Shown here: piece after piece, positions 18,518 through 28,269 of the stretch
How the letters are laid out: every line of letters starts with the position of its first letter
Numbering within the stretch: the first letter of the stretch is position 1
Origin: Croceibacterium xixiisoli
GTDB lineage: Bacteria > Pseudomonadota > Alphaproteobacteria > Sphingomonadales > Sphingomonadaceae
Length of the DNA: 64,000 nt
Direction of reading: 5' to 3'
NCBI RefSeq assembly: GCF_009827305.1
Contig: NZ_WTYJ01000002.1
Location: 868,001-932,000 of the forward strand
Made by a program: the position numbers and the translations under genes
The notes under the pieces: generated by a model
Databases searched by the model: none
The model's input: the letters and a program-made list of their open reading frames with translations, nothing else
What the model was told of the DNA's origin: nothing

Positions 18518-19468
18518 ATGACTAACAACAATCGCGCGTTTGTCATAGGCAGCTATGTGGCCGGCTGCATCGCGAATGCAGCGCGCATGCCCGAACGCGG
18601 GGAAACGATCCTGGCGCAATCCTTCCTGCTGCAACCGGGCGGCAAGGGTTTCAACCTGATGGCCGGGCTGCACCGTCTGGGCGCTGCGGTGGATGGGATA
18701 TTGCCCGTTGGCGATGATCTCTGGGGCTGCATTGCGCCAGCCCTGATGACCCAGATCGGCTTGCCAACCTCCTGGCTGATGCCGATCCCCGGGCCATCGG
18801 GCGGGGCGGTCGGGCTGGTCGATGGGCAGGGGGAAAATGTCATCTCGGTCTTCCCCGGCGCCAATGCCCGGCTCAGTCCGGACCATGTGGCCAGCCTGCA
18901 CGGCCAATTGACCAAGGCGAGGATCGTTGCCGCCCAATGTGAGGTGCAACCAAGGGCCATCGCCCAGGCATTTGCGATGGCGCGCGATGCCGGCATCACC
19001 ACCGTGTTCAATCCCTCACCCTGGCAGGGCGGGGTCTGCGATCTGCTTCGCCTCGCCGACATCGTGATCGTCAATTGGGGGGAGGCCCGCCAGATCGCCG
19101 GGGAACTGGGCGTTTTATGGCCTCCCGATCAGGACACGGCATCCTTGCCGCTGCTGGCTGCTGCTGCCCACGGCCTGGGTGTCGAGCATCTGATCGTGAC
19201 GCAGGGCGCGGGTGGGGCGATCTGTTTTCCGGCGGGACAGGATGCCATCCATCAGCCCGCTTTCCCGACTGTCCCGGTCGACACGATCGGCGCGGGGGAT
19301 GGATTTTCCGCCGGGCTGATCGCGGCCCTGCTCGACGATCTGCCTATGGCGGATGCCTTGCGACAGGCGGCCGCCTGCGGATCGCTGGTATGCCGGGGTG
19401 TCGGCGTGATCGACTATCTGCCCGATCGGGCCGAGGTTGAGGCTTTACTGCGGGTCTGGCCAGGCTAG
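18518..19468 (+). CDS. PfkB-family carbohydrate kinase (ribokinase-like)
   Basis: 316 residues from ATG 18518, preceded by GTGGAAGAG; the longer frame from 18365 would overlap the divergent regulator. The ribokinase motifs are present: an N-terminal GG-type sugar-binding loop (QPGGKGFNLM near 44-53) and the C-terminal catalytic D-T-I-G-A-G-D at ~255-261 with the base Asp. NWGEARQIAG is the nucleotide-side segment. It phosphorylates a pentose or nucleoside with ATP in the cytoplasm; which sugar is not clear. It converges with ligD, the two genes overlapping by 4 bp at their 3' ends. Confidence 0.88.
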   Translation: MTNNNRAFVIGSYVAGCIANAARMPERGETILAQSFLLQPGGKGFNLMAGLHRLGAAVDGILPVGDDLWGCIAPALMTQIGLPTSWLMPIPGPSGGAVGLVDGQGENVISVFPGANARLSPDHVASLHGQLTKARIVAAQCEVQPRAIAQAFAMARDAGITTVFNPSPWQGGVCDLLRLADIVIVNWGEARQIAGELGVLWPPDQDTASLPLLAAAAHGLGVEHLIVTQGAGGAICFPAGQDAIHQPAFPTVPVDTIGAGDGFSAGLIAALLDDLPMADALRQAAACGSLVCRGVGVIDYLPDRAEVEALLRVWPG

Positions 19469-22002
19469 ATGTCGGGCAATTGCTGTTCCGCCATGCCCCA
19501 GCCGGCCAGCGCCTTGCCCTGGGCTCGCTCCAGCAGCGTCTCGGCATCGGACATGGTGTAGATGTTGGCGCTGTCGATAGCGGGCAATTCCTTCCAGCTG
19601 ATCGGCACCGCCACCGGGGCTCCGGCACGGGCGCGCACTGCATAGGGCATGATCGCGGTGCTGCCGCGCTGGTTGCGCAGCCAGTCGATGAAGATCTTGC
19701 CCTTCCGTTTGGCCTTGCTCATCGTTGCGACGAACCGATCCGGTTCGGCCACGCTCATCGCTTCGGCAAATCTTTTGGCAAAATCCTTATGCGCGTCCCA
19801 GCCATGACCCCGGCTCAGGGGCACGACGACATGCACGCCTTTCCCGCCGGACAGCATCGCAAAACTGGCCAGCCCGAGGTCGGCCAGCCGCGCCCGGATA
19901 TCCAGCGCAGCCTGCCGGACATCACCGAAATCGAGCCCCTCATCAGGGTCCAGGTCGAAGATCATCCGGTCGGGATGTTCGACCTCATCGCTGCGGCTGC
20001 ACCAGCCGTGGAACTCGATCGTGCCCATCTGCACGCAGGCCAGCATGCCGTTGCTGCTTTCGACATAGAGATAGTCCTCGACCCCGCCGTCCTTCTCCCG
20101 GATCGGCACATGATGTACCTCTTCGCCAAAGCTGCCGCTATCATGCTTCTGGAAAAAGCATTTTTTAGCCCGACCCTGCGGGCAGCGCACCAGGCTGATC
20201 GGCCGCTGCGCCAGAAACGGCAGCATCAGCGGGGCGAGGGCGGTGTAATATTCGGCCAGTTGCCCCTTGGTGTATCCATCATCGGGAAAGATTACCCGGT
20301 CGCGATTGGTGATGGCGATGCCGGGTTCCGGCGCGGGCAGCTTCTCCGGCCGTTCGGGCGCAACCTCACGCGCCGGCTTGTCCGACCGCAGCCCCAGGAA
20401 TGATCCATGCCTTATATGCCCATCGGCGGTGAACTCGGCAAAGGCGACCTCGGCCACCAGCTTGGGCGTAATCCAGCTTACTCCGCGCGCTTCCGCCCGC
20501 GCCACCTCGACCGGTGCGGTCTTGCGCTCGATGCGGGCAAAGCGTCCGGCCAGATCGGTTAACGTCGCTTCATCGAAACCCGTGCCGACCTTGCCCTTGT
20601 AGACCAGCGATCCGCCTTCGTTCTGGGCCAGCACGATCGAGGCGAACGGGCGGCCGCGGGCGCTGCTCTTGGTCCAGCCGACGATCACGAATTCCTGCCG
20701 CCGCGTGCACTTCACCTTCACCCAATTGCTGCCGCGCCCTTCGCGATAACGGCTGTCGATCCGCTTGGAGATAATGCCTTCCTGCCCGGCATCGCACATC
20801 TGGCGATAGAGCTTTTCGCCCAGCCCGATCACATGGTCCGCCACATGGATCGGCGGCACGGCATGCTGGAGCAAGGCAGCCAGCCGTTCCTTGCGCTCGA
20901 TCAGCGGCAACCCGGTCAGATCATCGCCATTCAGATGCAGCAGGTCGAACGCGTGCAGGGCCAGCCGGTCGCTTTCCGCCTGTGCCCCATGGCCCCGCTT
21001 CAGCACCCCCTGCAGGGTCGAGAAGTCCGGATTACCCTGCGCATCATACGCCACGATCTCTCCATCTATCAGGCAGGCGGGCAGATCCAGCTCGGCAATC
21101 GCCCGGGCCAGCGGGGCGAACTTGTCGGTCCAGTCCTTCCCGCTGCGGGTGAACACCGCAACCTTGTCTGCTGCGGTGGCAATCATCGTGCGATAGCCAT
21201 CGAACTTGATCTCATGCAGCCAGTCATTCCCCGCCGGCACGGCATCCACCAGCGTGGCCAGCTGCGGCGCGCGAAACGGCGGTGGCGCGTGCTGAGGCGT
21301 GCTGCGGCGTGCTGAGGCGCGTTTGGGCGTGGTTTTTCTGTTGTGCCGGGCGGCGCTTGCCATCTCCCGGGCAAAGGCCTTCCCGCTCTTGCCTTCCAGC
21401 GCATGCTCCGCATCGGGATCACCGGCGATCTGCGCCATCGACCGCCCTGTCAAAACACTGGTAAGCCCTTGTTCCACCAGTGTATCTCCGGGCAGGCTGT
21501 GCTGATCTTCCACCTTGCGCAACAGCCAGTTCTCCCGCTTTTCTCCCGCGCGCGGCTTCATCCGAACCAGCAACCACTCGCCCTTCATCCGCTCCCCATC
21601 CAGCGTGAAGTGCAGATGCCCCCGCTCCACATCGCTGGCATCTTTCCCCGGCACCGGAGCCCAGGTTCCGCTGTCCCACAGCATCACCGACCCGCCGCCA
21701 TATTCGCCTTTGGGAATAGTCCCTTCGAACTCGGCATAGGCCATCGGGTGGTCTTCGGTCCGCACCGCCAACCGCTTGATATCCGGGTCGGAAGATGGCC
21801 CCTTGGTCACCGCCCAGCTTTTTAGGACGCCGTCGATTTCCAGCCGGAAATCCCAATGCAACCGGCTCGCCGCATGCTTCTGGACGATGAAAATCCGCTT
21901 GCCGGTGGAGGGGCTGGGCGTGCCCTTCGGTTCCCCCGTCTTGCTGAAATCGCGTTTGCGGTTGTACTCGGCCAGCAGCGTTTTGGTGGACTTGCTCACC
22001 AT
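19465..22002 (-). CDS. ligD: Multifunctional DNA ligase D (PE-LIG-POL)
   Basis: 845 residues with the three LigD modules in order phosphoesterase, ligase, polymerase. Residues ~1-165 are the 3'-phosphoesterase domain (HAASRLHWDFRLE, PKGEYGGGSV). The ATP-dependent ligase domain has adenylated Lys266 in EIKFDGYR and a GSNWVKVK motif. The polymerase/primase domain (~560-845) includes the LVRCPQG loop and the catalytic DLDPDEGLDF. In bacterial non-homologous end joining LigD works with the Ku dimer; no ku gene is in this window, so it would have to lie elsewhere. A low-complexity linker (RKTTPKRASARR) separates PE and LIG. Confidence 0.95.
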   Translation of the reverse strand: MVSKSTKTLLAEYNRKRDFSKTGEPKGTPSPSTGKRIFIVQKHAASRLHWDFRLEIDGVLKSWAVTKGPSSDPDIKRLAVRTEDHPMAYAEFEGTIPKGEYGGGSVMLWDSGTWAPVPGKDASDVERGHLHFTLDGERMKGEWLLVRMKPRAGEKRENWLLRKVEDQHSLPGDTLVEQGLTSVLTGRSMAQIAGDPDAEHALEGKSGKAFAREMASAARHNRKTTPKRASARRSTPQHAPPPFRAPQLATLVDAVPAGNDWLHEIKFDGYRTMIATAADKVAVFTRSGKDWTDKFAPLARAIAELDLPACLIDGEIVAYDAQGNPDFSTLQGVLKRGHGAQAESDRLALHAFDLLHLNGDDLTGLPLIERKERLAALLQHAVPPIHVADHVIGLGEKLYRQMCDAGQEGIISKRIDSRYREGRGSNWVKVKCTRRQEFVIVGWTKSSARGRPFASIVLAQNEGGSLVYKGKVGTGFDEATLTDLAGRFARIERKTAPVEVARAEARGVSWITPKLVAEVAFAEFTADGHIRHGSFLGLRSDKPAREVAPERPEKLPAPEPGIAITNRDRVIFPDDGYTKGQLAEYYTALAPLMLPFLAQRPISLVRCPQGRAKKCFFQKHDSGSFGEEVHHVPIREKDGGVEDYLYVESSNGMLACVQMGTIEFHGWCSRSDEVEHPDRMIFDLDPDEGLDFGDVRQAALDIRARLADLGLASFAMLSGGKGVHVVVPLSRGHGWDAHKDFAKRFAEAMSVAEPDRFVATMSKAKRKGKIFIDWLRNQRGSTAIMPYAVRARAGAPVAVPISWKELPAIDSANIYTMSDAETLLERAQGKALAGWGMAEQQLPDI

Positions 22003-22336
22003 GATTTACGCCTGCTTCCGCCATGCAGCCGCCGATCTTTTTCCTGGATCCATTTCGGACGGATCCCCGTTCGCCGTCTTTCTGCCTCGAAATATGCTCT
22101 CGCCTTCATGTGCGGTCCTTCCACAGGGACAACACGCGATCCGGATTAGCGATCCCAAGGCAATGGGGCCGAAGCTTTCGCATGTGATGGCCTCCCCTGG
22201 CATCCCGCCGCTGCCGAGGTCTCTCTTTTTGGTATTGGGCCTTGCGGATCTCGCGGGGCGGACGAAGATCGCCTCACATTTCGGAACCTTTTCCGCCATC
22301 TATCGCTGATGGCTGGAACAGTCGAAGGAGACGATC
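22003..22336. other. Intergenic stretch without recognised gene (334 bp)
   Basis: Between the divergent ligD and small membrane protein genes. A 97-codon minus-strand frame at 22006-22299 exists but has no family resemblance or clear ribosome binding site, so it is not called. The region presumably holds both promoters. Confidence 0.45.
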
Positions 22337-22570
22337 ATGATCGGGAAGATTTTGGGTGCGGTCGCCGGCCAGCGGGTCGCACAGAACGTTAGTGGTGTTA
22401 ACGGTCCTGCTGGCGCTTTGCTGGGTGCAGGTGCCGTCAGTGTCGCAAGGCGCCTCGGTCCAATTGGACTGGTCGTCGCCGGTCTCGGTGGATATGCTTT
22501 CAAACGCTATCGCGACAAGGCCAAGCGCCAGCACGCTCAGCAGCCGCATAGCGGCCGGCGGGCAGCCTGA
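22337..22570 (+). CDS. Small glycine-rich membrane protein (77 aa)
   Basis: 77 residues from ATG 22337, with a strong GAAGGAG at 22324-22330. The product has two hydrophobic glycine-rich segments (AGALLGAGAVSVA and PIGLVVAGLGGYAF) and a basic tail (KRYRDKAKRQH), which suggests a small inner-membrane hairpin protein. It is monocistronic, with a strong terminator immediately after. No named family was recognised; similar short proteins are common in sphingomonads (general impression, not searched). Confidence 0.7.
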   Translation: MIGKILGAVAGQRVAQNVSGVNGPAGALLGAGAVSVARRLGPIGLVVAGLGGYAFKRYRDKAKRQHAQQPHSGRRAA

Positions 22571-22580
22571 TCCTGACATG

Positions 22581-22610
22581 CCCGGGGGCGGCTTTGCCCC
22601 CGGGATTTTC
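22581..22610 (+). terminator. Rho-independent terminator
   Basis: A 9-bp all-GC stem (22581-22589 with 22596-22604) with a 6-nt loop, followed by ATTTTC. It ends the small membrane protein gene and may also serve the convergent GGDEF/EAL gene. Confidence 0.8.
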
Positions 22611-22645
22611 TCATCTGAACTGCTAAGTGGCCTGCATATCGGCCG

Positions 22646-25438
22646 TCACCCGCCAGAACTGGCGATCGCAAGCGTGGCCAGGCTGGGCGCGGCTCCCGGA
22701 CGACCGAACAGATAGCCCTGAACCTGCTCGCAGCCTTCAGCCTCCAGCAGATCGACATGGGCGTTAGATTCCACCCCTTCGGCCAGCACCGGCACATCAA
22801 GACTGCGTCCCAGCGCCAACACGGCACGGATGATGGCGCGTGCCTGGGGTCTGTCATGCGACAGCAGCAGGAAGGATTTGTCGATCTTGATCTTGTCGAA
22901 GGCAAAGCTGTTCAACGTATCGAGCGAGGAATAGCCGGTACCGAAATCGTCGATCGCGATGGCGATGCCCATGGCCTTGATCCGCCGCAGAACATGCAAT
23001 GCGCGCGCCTTGTCACCGATAATCGCGGTTTCGGTGATCTCGATTTCCAGGCGACGCGCCGGCAGGCCCGTCTCCAACAATACCTGCGCCAAAATCTCGG
23101 GCAGATTGGGCTGGCTGAGCTGCACGGCGGAGATGTTGACCGCGATGACCAGCTCATTGTCCCATTTGGCAGCTTCCGCACAGGCTTCGCGCAAGACCCA
23201 TTCGCCAATGCGGAAGATTTCCCCGGTCTCCTCGGCAATGGGGATGAATTCAGCCGGTGACACCAGGCCACGAACCGGGTGTTGCCAGCGCAGCAGCACC
23301 TCATAGCCGATCAGCATCTGCGTCTTGAGCGAACGCTGCGGTTGATACAACACGTAGAATTCGTTGCGGTCGATCGCAGAGCGCAGCTCTCCGGCGATCT
23401 GCCGGCGATAACGGGCGCTTTCGTCCATTCCCTTTTCGTAATAGCAGATGCGCTCTTCCAGGCTGGCCTTGGCGCGATACATGGCCAGATCGGCATTGTT
23501 GCACAGCTGCTCGCGCGTACGACCATCATCGGGGTAGATCGCCACGCCGATGCTGGCCTTAAGCAGGAAATCATTCTCGCTCGGCTGCCAAGGAAGGTCG
23601 AAGCAGGCGTTCAGACGATCGACGAATTCGGCGAGATCGCGATCATCGTCGAAGGGCATGATGGCTGCAAACTCATCGCCGCCCAGACGCGCGATCGTCT
23701 CAGTCTCTTTCAGCACCTGCTTGAAGCGTGATGCGATCAATTTGAGAGCATCGTCACCTGCAGCATGGCCATAGGTGTCATTGATGTCCTTGAAACCATC
23801 CATATCGATCACGGCCAGGCCAAAGCGGGCATTGTTTCGCGCAGCCTGCTCGATGCTGCTGTCGACCGATGCGTTGAAACTGCTTCGATTGGCCAGCCCG
23901 GTCAGCCCGTCATGCATCGCCATATGGGCAATGCGTGCTTCGGATTTGCGCTGATGGGTAATGTCTTCGAATGTGGAAACCCAGCCGCCATCCCCCAACC
24001 GGGTAGTTGCAATCGATACCACGAAATCATCACCGAATTCAGAAACCGTGGCCGGGCTGTCCGGCTGGGCAAGGGCGGTTGCCAGATCGTCGCGCATCTT
24101 GATAATGCGGTCAGCCACGTCATCCGTGCCGGAGCGCGCGATCATGGAGGCGCGGGCGACATCATCCAGCAACATACCCGGCTGGATGGCCTCTGCGGAA
24201 AGCTGCCACATGCTCAGAAAACGCTGATTGTGCAGGATCAGGCGCCCGTCGGGGCCAAACAGGCAGAGCCCCTGGTGCATGTTTTCCAGCGCGGTATCCA
24301 GATGGAGCCGGGCCTGCTCGATCTTGTCCTGATCTTCCTTGATCCGGGTCATGTCCCGCGTGATCTGGGCAAAGCCGATATGCTCGCCGGTCTCGTCGCT
24401 GATCTTTTCCAGCGTTGAATGCGCCCAGAAATGCGACCCGTTGCGGCGCTGCTGCCAGCTTTCACCAGCAAAATGCCCACCCAGAGTGGCTGCGGCCAGA
24501 GCCTGCTTCACATCATCGGGCGCCACATGATCGGGTGAAAAGAACGTGCCGACATGGCGACCCAGAACATCTTCGGCATTGTAGCCCAGCATCTGTTCCG
24601 CGCCTGAATTCCAATGGGTAACTTTGCCTGACGTGTCGAGCATGTAGATCGCATAGTCGGTGATCCCGTTCACCAGCGTGGTGAACTGCCGATCCTTGTC
24701 GCGAACAGCGCGATGGGTCCGGCGCGCGGCAATGGCGGCAATCCCGGAAAGCGCGAGCACACACAACAGTGCAGCAAATACCAGTATCGACAGCGTGGCT
24801 GGGGTGAACAGCGCCTCATTCAGCACCTCGGCCCGCGAAGGAATGATGCTGATCGCGGTCATGCCGGTGAAATGCAGCGAAACCACGGCGGTGGTGATCA
24901 GCAGCACAGCGGTCAGCCCGGTCGCGGAGGAACGGCGGTGCAGCGCCAGGGGCAGGGCAATGATCAGGGGAAGAACGACCAGCACCATGGAGGCCAGGAC
25001 ATAGGCAGGATCCCACAGGATTACTGCCGGCATTTCCAGCGCGGTCATGCCGGCATAATGCATTCCAGCGATGCCGCCCCCCATGATCAGCGCACCGGAA
25101 AAACTGTGCCAGTGGTTCTGCCGATGCATTGCCACCGCCATCGCGGCAATTGTCGAGATGACCACAATGCCGAGCGATCCGATGGTCAGCAGCATGTCGA
25201 AACCGATGATCACACCTGGATCATAGCCGAGCATCGCGATGAAATGAGTCGCCCATATGCCAAGGCCCGTCACAATCCCGGCGGTCATCAGCCAGCCGAT
25301 ACGGGCTTGCTGCGTAGCCCACTGGATTTGACGGCAAAGCATCGTCGCGCCGAGCGCTGACATCACGCAGACGAGGGCGGCCAATGCCACGATCCAGGGA
25401 TCATGCTGGTTCTGGATACAGAGCAAAATGGGCAGCAT
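22646..25438 (-). CDS. MHYT-PAS-PAS-GGDEF-EAL cyclic-di-GMP signalling protein
   Basis: 930 residues. Seven N-terminal hydrophobic segments carry the MHYT-type motifs THFIAM, MHYAGM and LHFTGM, predicted to bind metal and sense gases in the inner membrane. Two PAS modules follow (KVTHWNSGAEQMLGYNAEDV and the segment around residue 385-490). A GGDEF domain with intact RLGGDEF and an EAL domain reading EVLLRW at the signature complete it, with the ITETAIIGD and AIDDFGTGYSSL motifs present. The intact motifs suggest both diguanylate cyclase and phosphodiesterase capacity, as in Pseudomonas MucR and similar proteins. Transcribed alone. Confidence 0.93.
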   Translation of the reverse strand: MLPILLCIQNQHDPWIVALAALVCVMSALGATMLCRQIQWATQQARIGWLMTAGIVTGLGIWATHFIAMLGYDPGVIIGFDMLLTIGSLGIVVISTIAAMAVAMHRQNHWHSFSGALIMGGGIAGMHYAGMTALEMPAVILWDPAYVLASMVLVVLPLIIALPLALHRRSSATGLTAVLLITTAVVSLHFTGMTAISIIPSRAEVLNEALFTPATLSILVFAALLCVLALSGIAAIAARRTHRAVRDKDRQFTTLVNGITDYAIYMLDTSGKVTHWNSGAEQMLGYNAEDVLGRHVGTFFSPDHVAPDDVKQALAAATLGGHFAGESWQQRRNGSHFWAHSTLEKISDETGEHIGFAQITRDMTRIKEDQDKIEQARLHLDTALENMHQGLCLFGPDGRLILHNQRFLSMWQLSAEAIQPGMLLDDVARASMIARSGTDDVADRIIKMRDDLATALAQPDSPATVSEFGDDFVVSIATTRLGDGGWVSTFEDITHQRKSEARIAHMAMHDGLTGLANRSSFNASVDSSIEQAARNNARFGLAVIDMDGFKDINDTYGHAAGDDALKLIASRFKQVLKETETIARLGGDEFAAIMPFDDDRDLAEFVDRLNACFDLPWQPSENDFLLKASIGVAIYPDDGRTREQLCNNADLAMYRAKASLEERICYYEKGMDESARYRRQIAGELRSAIDRNEFYVLYQPQRSLKTQMLIGYEVLLRWQHPVRGLVSPAEFIPIAEETGEIFRIGEWVLREACAEAAKWDNELVIAVNISAVQLSQPNLPEILAQVLLETGLPARRLEIEITETAIIGDKARALHVLRRIKAMGIAIAIDDFGTGYSSLDTLNSFAFDKIKIDKSFLLLSHDRPQARAIIRAVLALGRSLDVPVLAEGVESNAHVDLLEAEGCEQVQGYLFGRPGAAPSLATLAIASSGG

Positions 25439-25663
25439 GAATGTTTCCGGTCGGTTGGACCGCTGCCATCCGCCAAAGCCAATGAAAGAACCGTAAATTT
25501 TACAAAAGGATGGATGTGCCGCCGAGCGCGCTATGCGTAAATGGTGCCCAATCGAGAGCGCGCCTGGATAACTTTACCTAAGTCCCGGACATTATGGACT
25601 TTCTCAAATTGGCCTGACAACTGACGAAGATGTCCGTTGCCAGGCCTGAATGCGGAGTGATTC

Positions 25664-27247
25664 TCAACTCGCGCTGGGTTGCCGGCACTGATAGCTACCC
25701 GCTTTCAGCGGATCTCCGCCAGTGTAATGGGCATAGCTGGGATGCGGGCACAGCGGGCGTTCTCCGGGTTCGCCACTCTCCCGATGAGCGATGACGCTTT
25801 CTGGTGCCTGCCCCTTTTCTACCCAGTCGACGACGGCGCCGAGCAGGTCGAAGCTGCCAAAGCTGTCACCGCCCCGGCAATGGGCCATGCCCGGGATCAT
25901 GTAGAACCGGCTGGCATCAGTGAAGGACTGGCCGTTTCGTTCTGCGGCACGCTGCCAGTAATCCCAACTGTCAAAGGCGGAAAACCATGCGTCGCTTACG
26001 CCATGGTAATAGAGGATCTTGCCCCCGCGTCCGAGGAAGGTGTCCAGATCGGTCCACACATTGGTGTCGGTCAGGGTTTGCACCCCGTCGGAACGGATCT
26101 GCTGCAGGCGGCCATCCACATCGAAGGTCAGATCCCGGTTTGCCGGACCCAGGACATCGGCCTTGCCGCTGACGATGAAGCCCGACACCGGGCCGGAAAT
26201 GTCGGTCACCCCGGTATCCCAGGGAAAGGATGCATAGGCAGGGTTGCCGGCTGCGTCCTTGGGACCCGCAAAGGCGCGCTCAAGCGCTCCGACCTGATCG
26301 CCCGAAAGGCAGCCATCCTGCTTGGCTGCGGAACACTGCAGGGCCGCAGGGCGGAAATGGCACTGGGCGACATTGGTGATGATCCCATCAGCCCGGCCAT
26401 CCAGGGCATCGCACTGCTGCAGCAGGCCGGCATGGATCGTCTGCCGATCAGCCGGGCTGAACGCCTGTTCGGACAGCGGCAGGCCCTGCGCATCGCGCGG
26501 TGCGGCCTGGTTGAACTGCACCTTGGCAAACCCCGTGCCGAGGTTGGAATGGCCCGTGCGCATGGCCGGGGCGCCGACCACGATGCCATCGAACATTTCC
26601 GGATGGCGCTGCGATGCCAGCATGCTCTCGCGCCCGCCGGTGGAACAGCCGGCCATATAGCTGTGCGCGATGGAGCGGCCGTAGAAATGTTCGGTCAGCG
26701 CCTTGCCGGCAATGGTGACCGTGGGCACGGAAGACATGGCGAAATCCAGCCCGGCCCGCTGATCGGCCATGAAGCTGTCATCAAATCCCTCACCCTTGTG
26801 GCCGCTGTCGTGGCTGATAACCGCGAAGCCACGGGCAAGCGCAGGCACGCGGCCGGCGGCGGCGGCGCCGATCGGCGGTCTGACACTGCCGTTCAGGCCC
26901 CCGCCGCCTTGCATCAGAAAGCGGCCGTTCCATTCGCTCGGCAGGGCCAGGGCGAAACCGATGGCATAGGCGGTGCCATCCGCCCCGGTGTGCGGATCAA
27001 TCGTGCCTTCCACCATGCAATGGGCGGGCAGGGCGGGGGTCGGCGGCGCGCCTGGGCCCGGAGCGGCGCTGCCGGATGTGGCCGGGATCAGCTTGGCAGA
27101 GATGATGGTCACACCTGGCCGCAGCTGGAAACTGGCCATGGCCTTGCATTGGACCTCGCTCATGGTGTCAGCCGGTGCCGCTGGCGATTGCGCGACGGCG
27201 GCGGTGGCCAGCAGCGGTGCGAACAGGACAGCGCGTTTCATACGCAT
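25664..27247 (-). CDS. Tannase/feruloyl esterase family protein
   Basis: 527 residues from ATG 27247 (GGGGGA just upstream), beginning with a Sec signal peptide ending near A-V-A-Q (residues 17-20). The family hallmark is G-C-S-T-G-G with nucleophile Ser202 in YMAGCSTGGRESM, flanked by Cys201, which in this family pairs with a second Cys near the catalytic His (GMAHCRGGD). Family members hydrolyse ester bonds of gallate or hydroxycinnamate esters in the periplasm or outside the cell. The quinone-oxidoreductase-like gene lies 29 bp upstream on the same strand, so they form an operon. The true ester substrate is unknown. Confidence 0.85.
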   Translation of the reverse strand: MRMKRAVLFAPLLATAAVAQSPAAPADTMSEVQCKAMASFQLRPGVTIISAKLIPATSGSAAPGPGAPPTPALPAHCMVEGTIDPHTGADGTAYAIGFALALPSEWNGRFLMQGGGGLNGSVRPPIGAAAAGRVPALARGFAVISHDSGHKGEGFDDSFMADQRAGLDFAMSSVPTVTIAGKALTEHFYGRSIAHSYMAGCSTGGRESMLASQRHPEMFDGIVVGAPAMRTGHSNLGTGFAKVQFNQAAPRDAQGLPLSEQAFSPADRQTIHAGLLQQCDALDGRADGIITNVAQCHFRPAALQCSAAKQDGCLSGDQVGALERAFAGPKDAAGNPAYASFPWDTGVTDISGPVSGFIVSGKADVLGPANRDLTFDVDGRLQQIRSDGVQTLTDTNVWTDLDTFLGRGGKILYYHGVSDAWFSAFDSWDYWQRAAERNGQSFTDASRFYMIPGMAHCRGGDSFGSFDLLGAVVDWVEKGQAPESVIAHRESGEPGERPLCPHPSYAHYTGGDPLKAGSYQCRQPSAS

Positions 27248-27276
27248 GGAAATTCCCCCAAAACCCGAATGTGTTA

Positions 27277-28269
27277 TCATGAAATGGCGACGACGACTTT
27301 GCCGACCTGATCGTTCGATTCAAGATAGGCATTGGCGTCACGCAGGCTTTCCAACCCGTGGAAGCTGCGGGCAATGACAGGCTTCAAATGACCACTGGCC
27401 AGGCCGGCCAGAATTTTCTCCTGCGCTGCCTGGTAACGATGCGGATGGTTCCAGATTTCACTGGCGATCCAGCCGCGCATCGACAGGCCCTTGTACGCGC
27501 ATTGCCAGTGCGGATAGGGCGTGGGTTGTTCGCTGAGGCCGCCATAGATGAACAGGATGCCACGCGGCGCCAGTGCTGTGGCGAGCGTTTCCACATAGGG
27601 GCCACCCACGGGGTCGAATGCCGCACGGGCGCCCTTGCCGGCGGTGATGTCCATCACACGCGCAACCAAATCTTCCTCGTCCGTGGCAACTACATGGGCG
27701 GCGCCCTGCGCCAGCAATGCATCCCGCTTGGCCGATGTGCGGGTGCAGGCAATGGAAACCGCGCCGGCCCAATTGGCCAGCTGAATGGCGGCAATGCCAA
27801 CGCTGGATGATGCCGCGCGGATCAGAACCGCGTCATTCAAGCCAATGTTTGCAACCTCGATGATGGCATAGGCCGTCATGTATTGCATCCAGATCGATGC
27901 CGCTTCGATGGCGGACAGGCCAGGTGGGCAGGGCAGCAGGATCCGGGTCGGCACGATAGCCTGCTCCGCCCATATCCCATATTCACCCTGACGGATCATC
28001 GGCAACACGCAAACCCGATCGCCCACCGCAAAATCGGTGACACCATCACCAAGCGATTCGATGATGCCAACCCCTTCATATCCGATCAGGCTCGGAAGCT
28101 GCGGTGCGACCGGGTAACGACCGGCCCGATACATCGCCTCTGCACGGTTTAGACCGACGGCCTCCACCCGGATGCGCACTTCTCCGACTCCTGGTTTCCC
28201 GATGTCGATATCATCGATCTGCAGCACTTCCGGGCCACCCAGTTCATGCATGCGTATTGCCTTCACCAT
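27277..28269 (-). CDS. Zinc-independent MDR oxidoreductase (quinone oxidoreductase/alkene reductase-like)
   Basis: 330 residues from ATG 28269 with GGGAGAGAG upstream; the upstream in-frame ATG at 28395 is not needed. The MDR GroES-like domain (IGYEGVGIIESLGDGV) is followed by a Rossmann NADP-binding domain (ASSSVGIAAIQLANWAGA). No zinc-binding Cys set is seen, consistent with the quinone-reductase branch. It uses NADPH to reduce quinones or activated double bonds. It is the first gene of an operon with the tannase-family gene. A palindrome at 28431-28449 lies about 160 bp upstream of its start. Confidence 0.82.
   Translation of the reverse strand: MVKAIRMHELGGPEVLQIDDIDIGKPGVGEVRIRVEAVGLNRAEAMYRAGRYPVAPQLPSLIGYEGVGIIESLGDGVTDFAVGDRVCVLPMIRQGEYGIWAEQAIVPTRILLPCPPGLSAIEAASIWMQYMTAYAIIEVANIGLNDAVLIRAASSSVGIAAIQLANWAGAVSIACTRTSAKRDALLAQGAAHVVATDEEDLVARVMDITAGKGARAAFDPVGGPYVETLATALAPRGILFIYGGLSEQPTPYPHWQCAYKGLSMRGWIASEIWNHPHRYQAAQEKILAGLASGHLKPVIARSFHGLESLRDANAYLESNDQVGKVVVAIS

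Noticed and set aside
22006-22299. 97-codon minus-strand frame between ligD and the small membrane protein gene
   Set aside because: No ribosome binding site or recognisable motif; the intergenic space is expected to contain two promoters.
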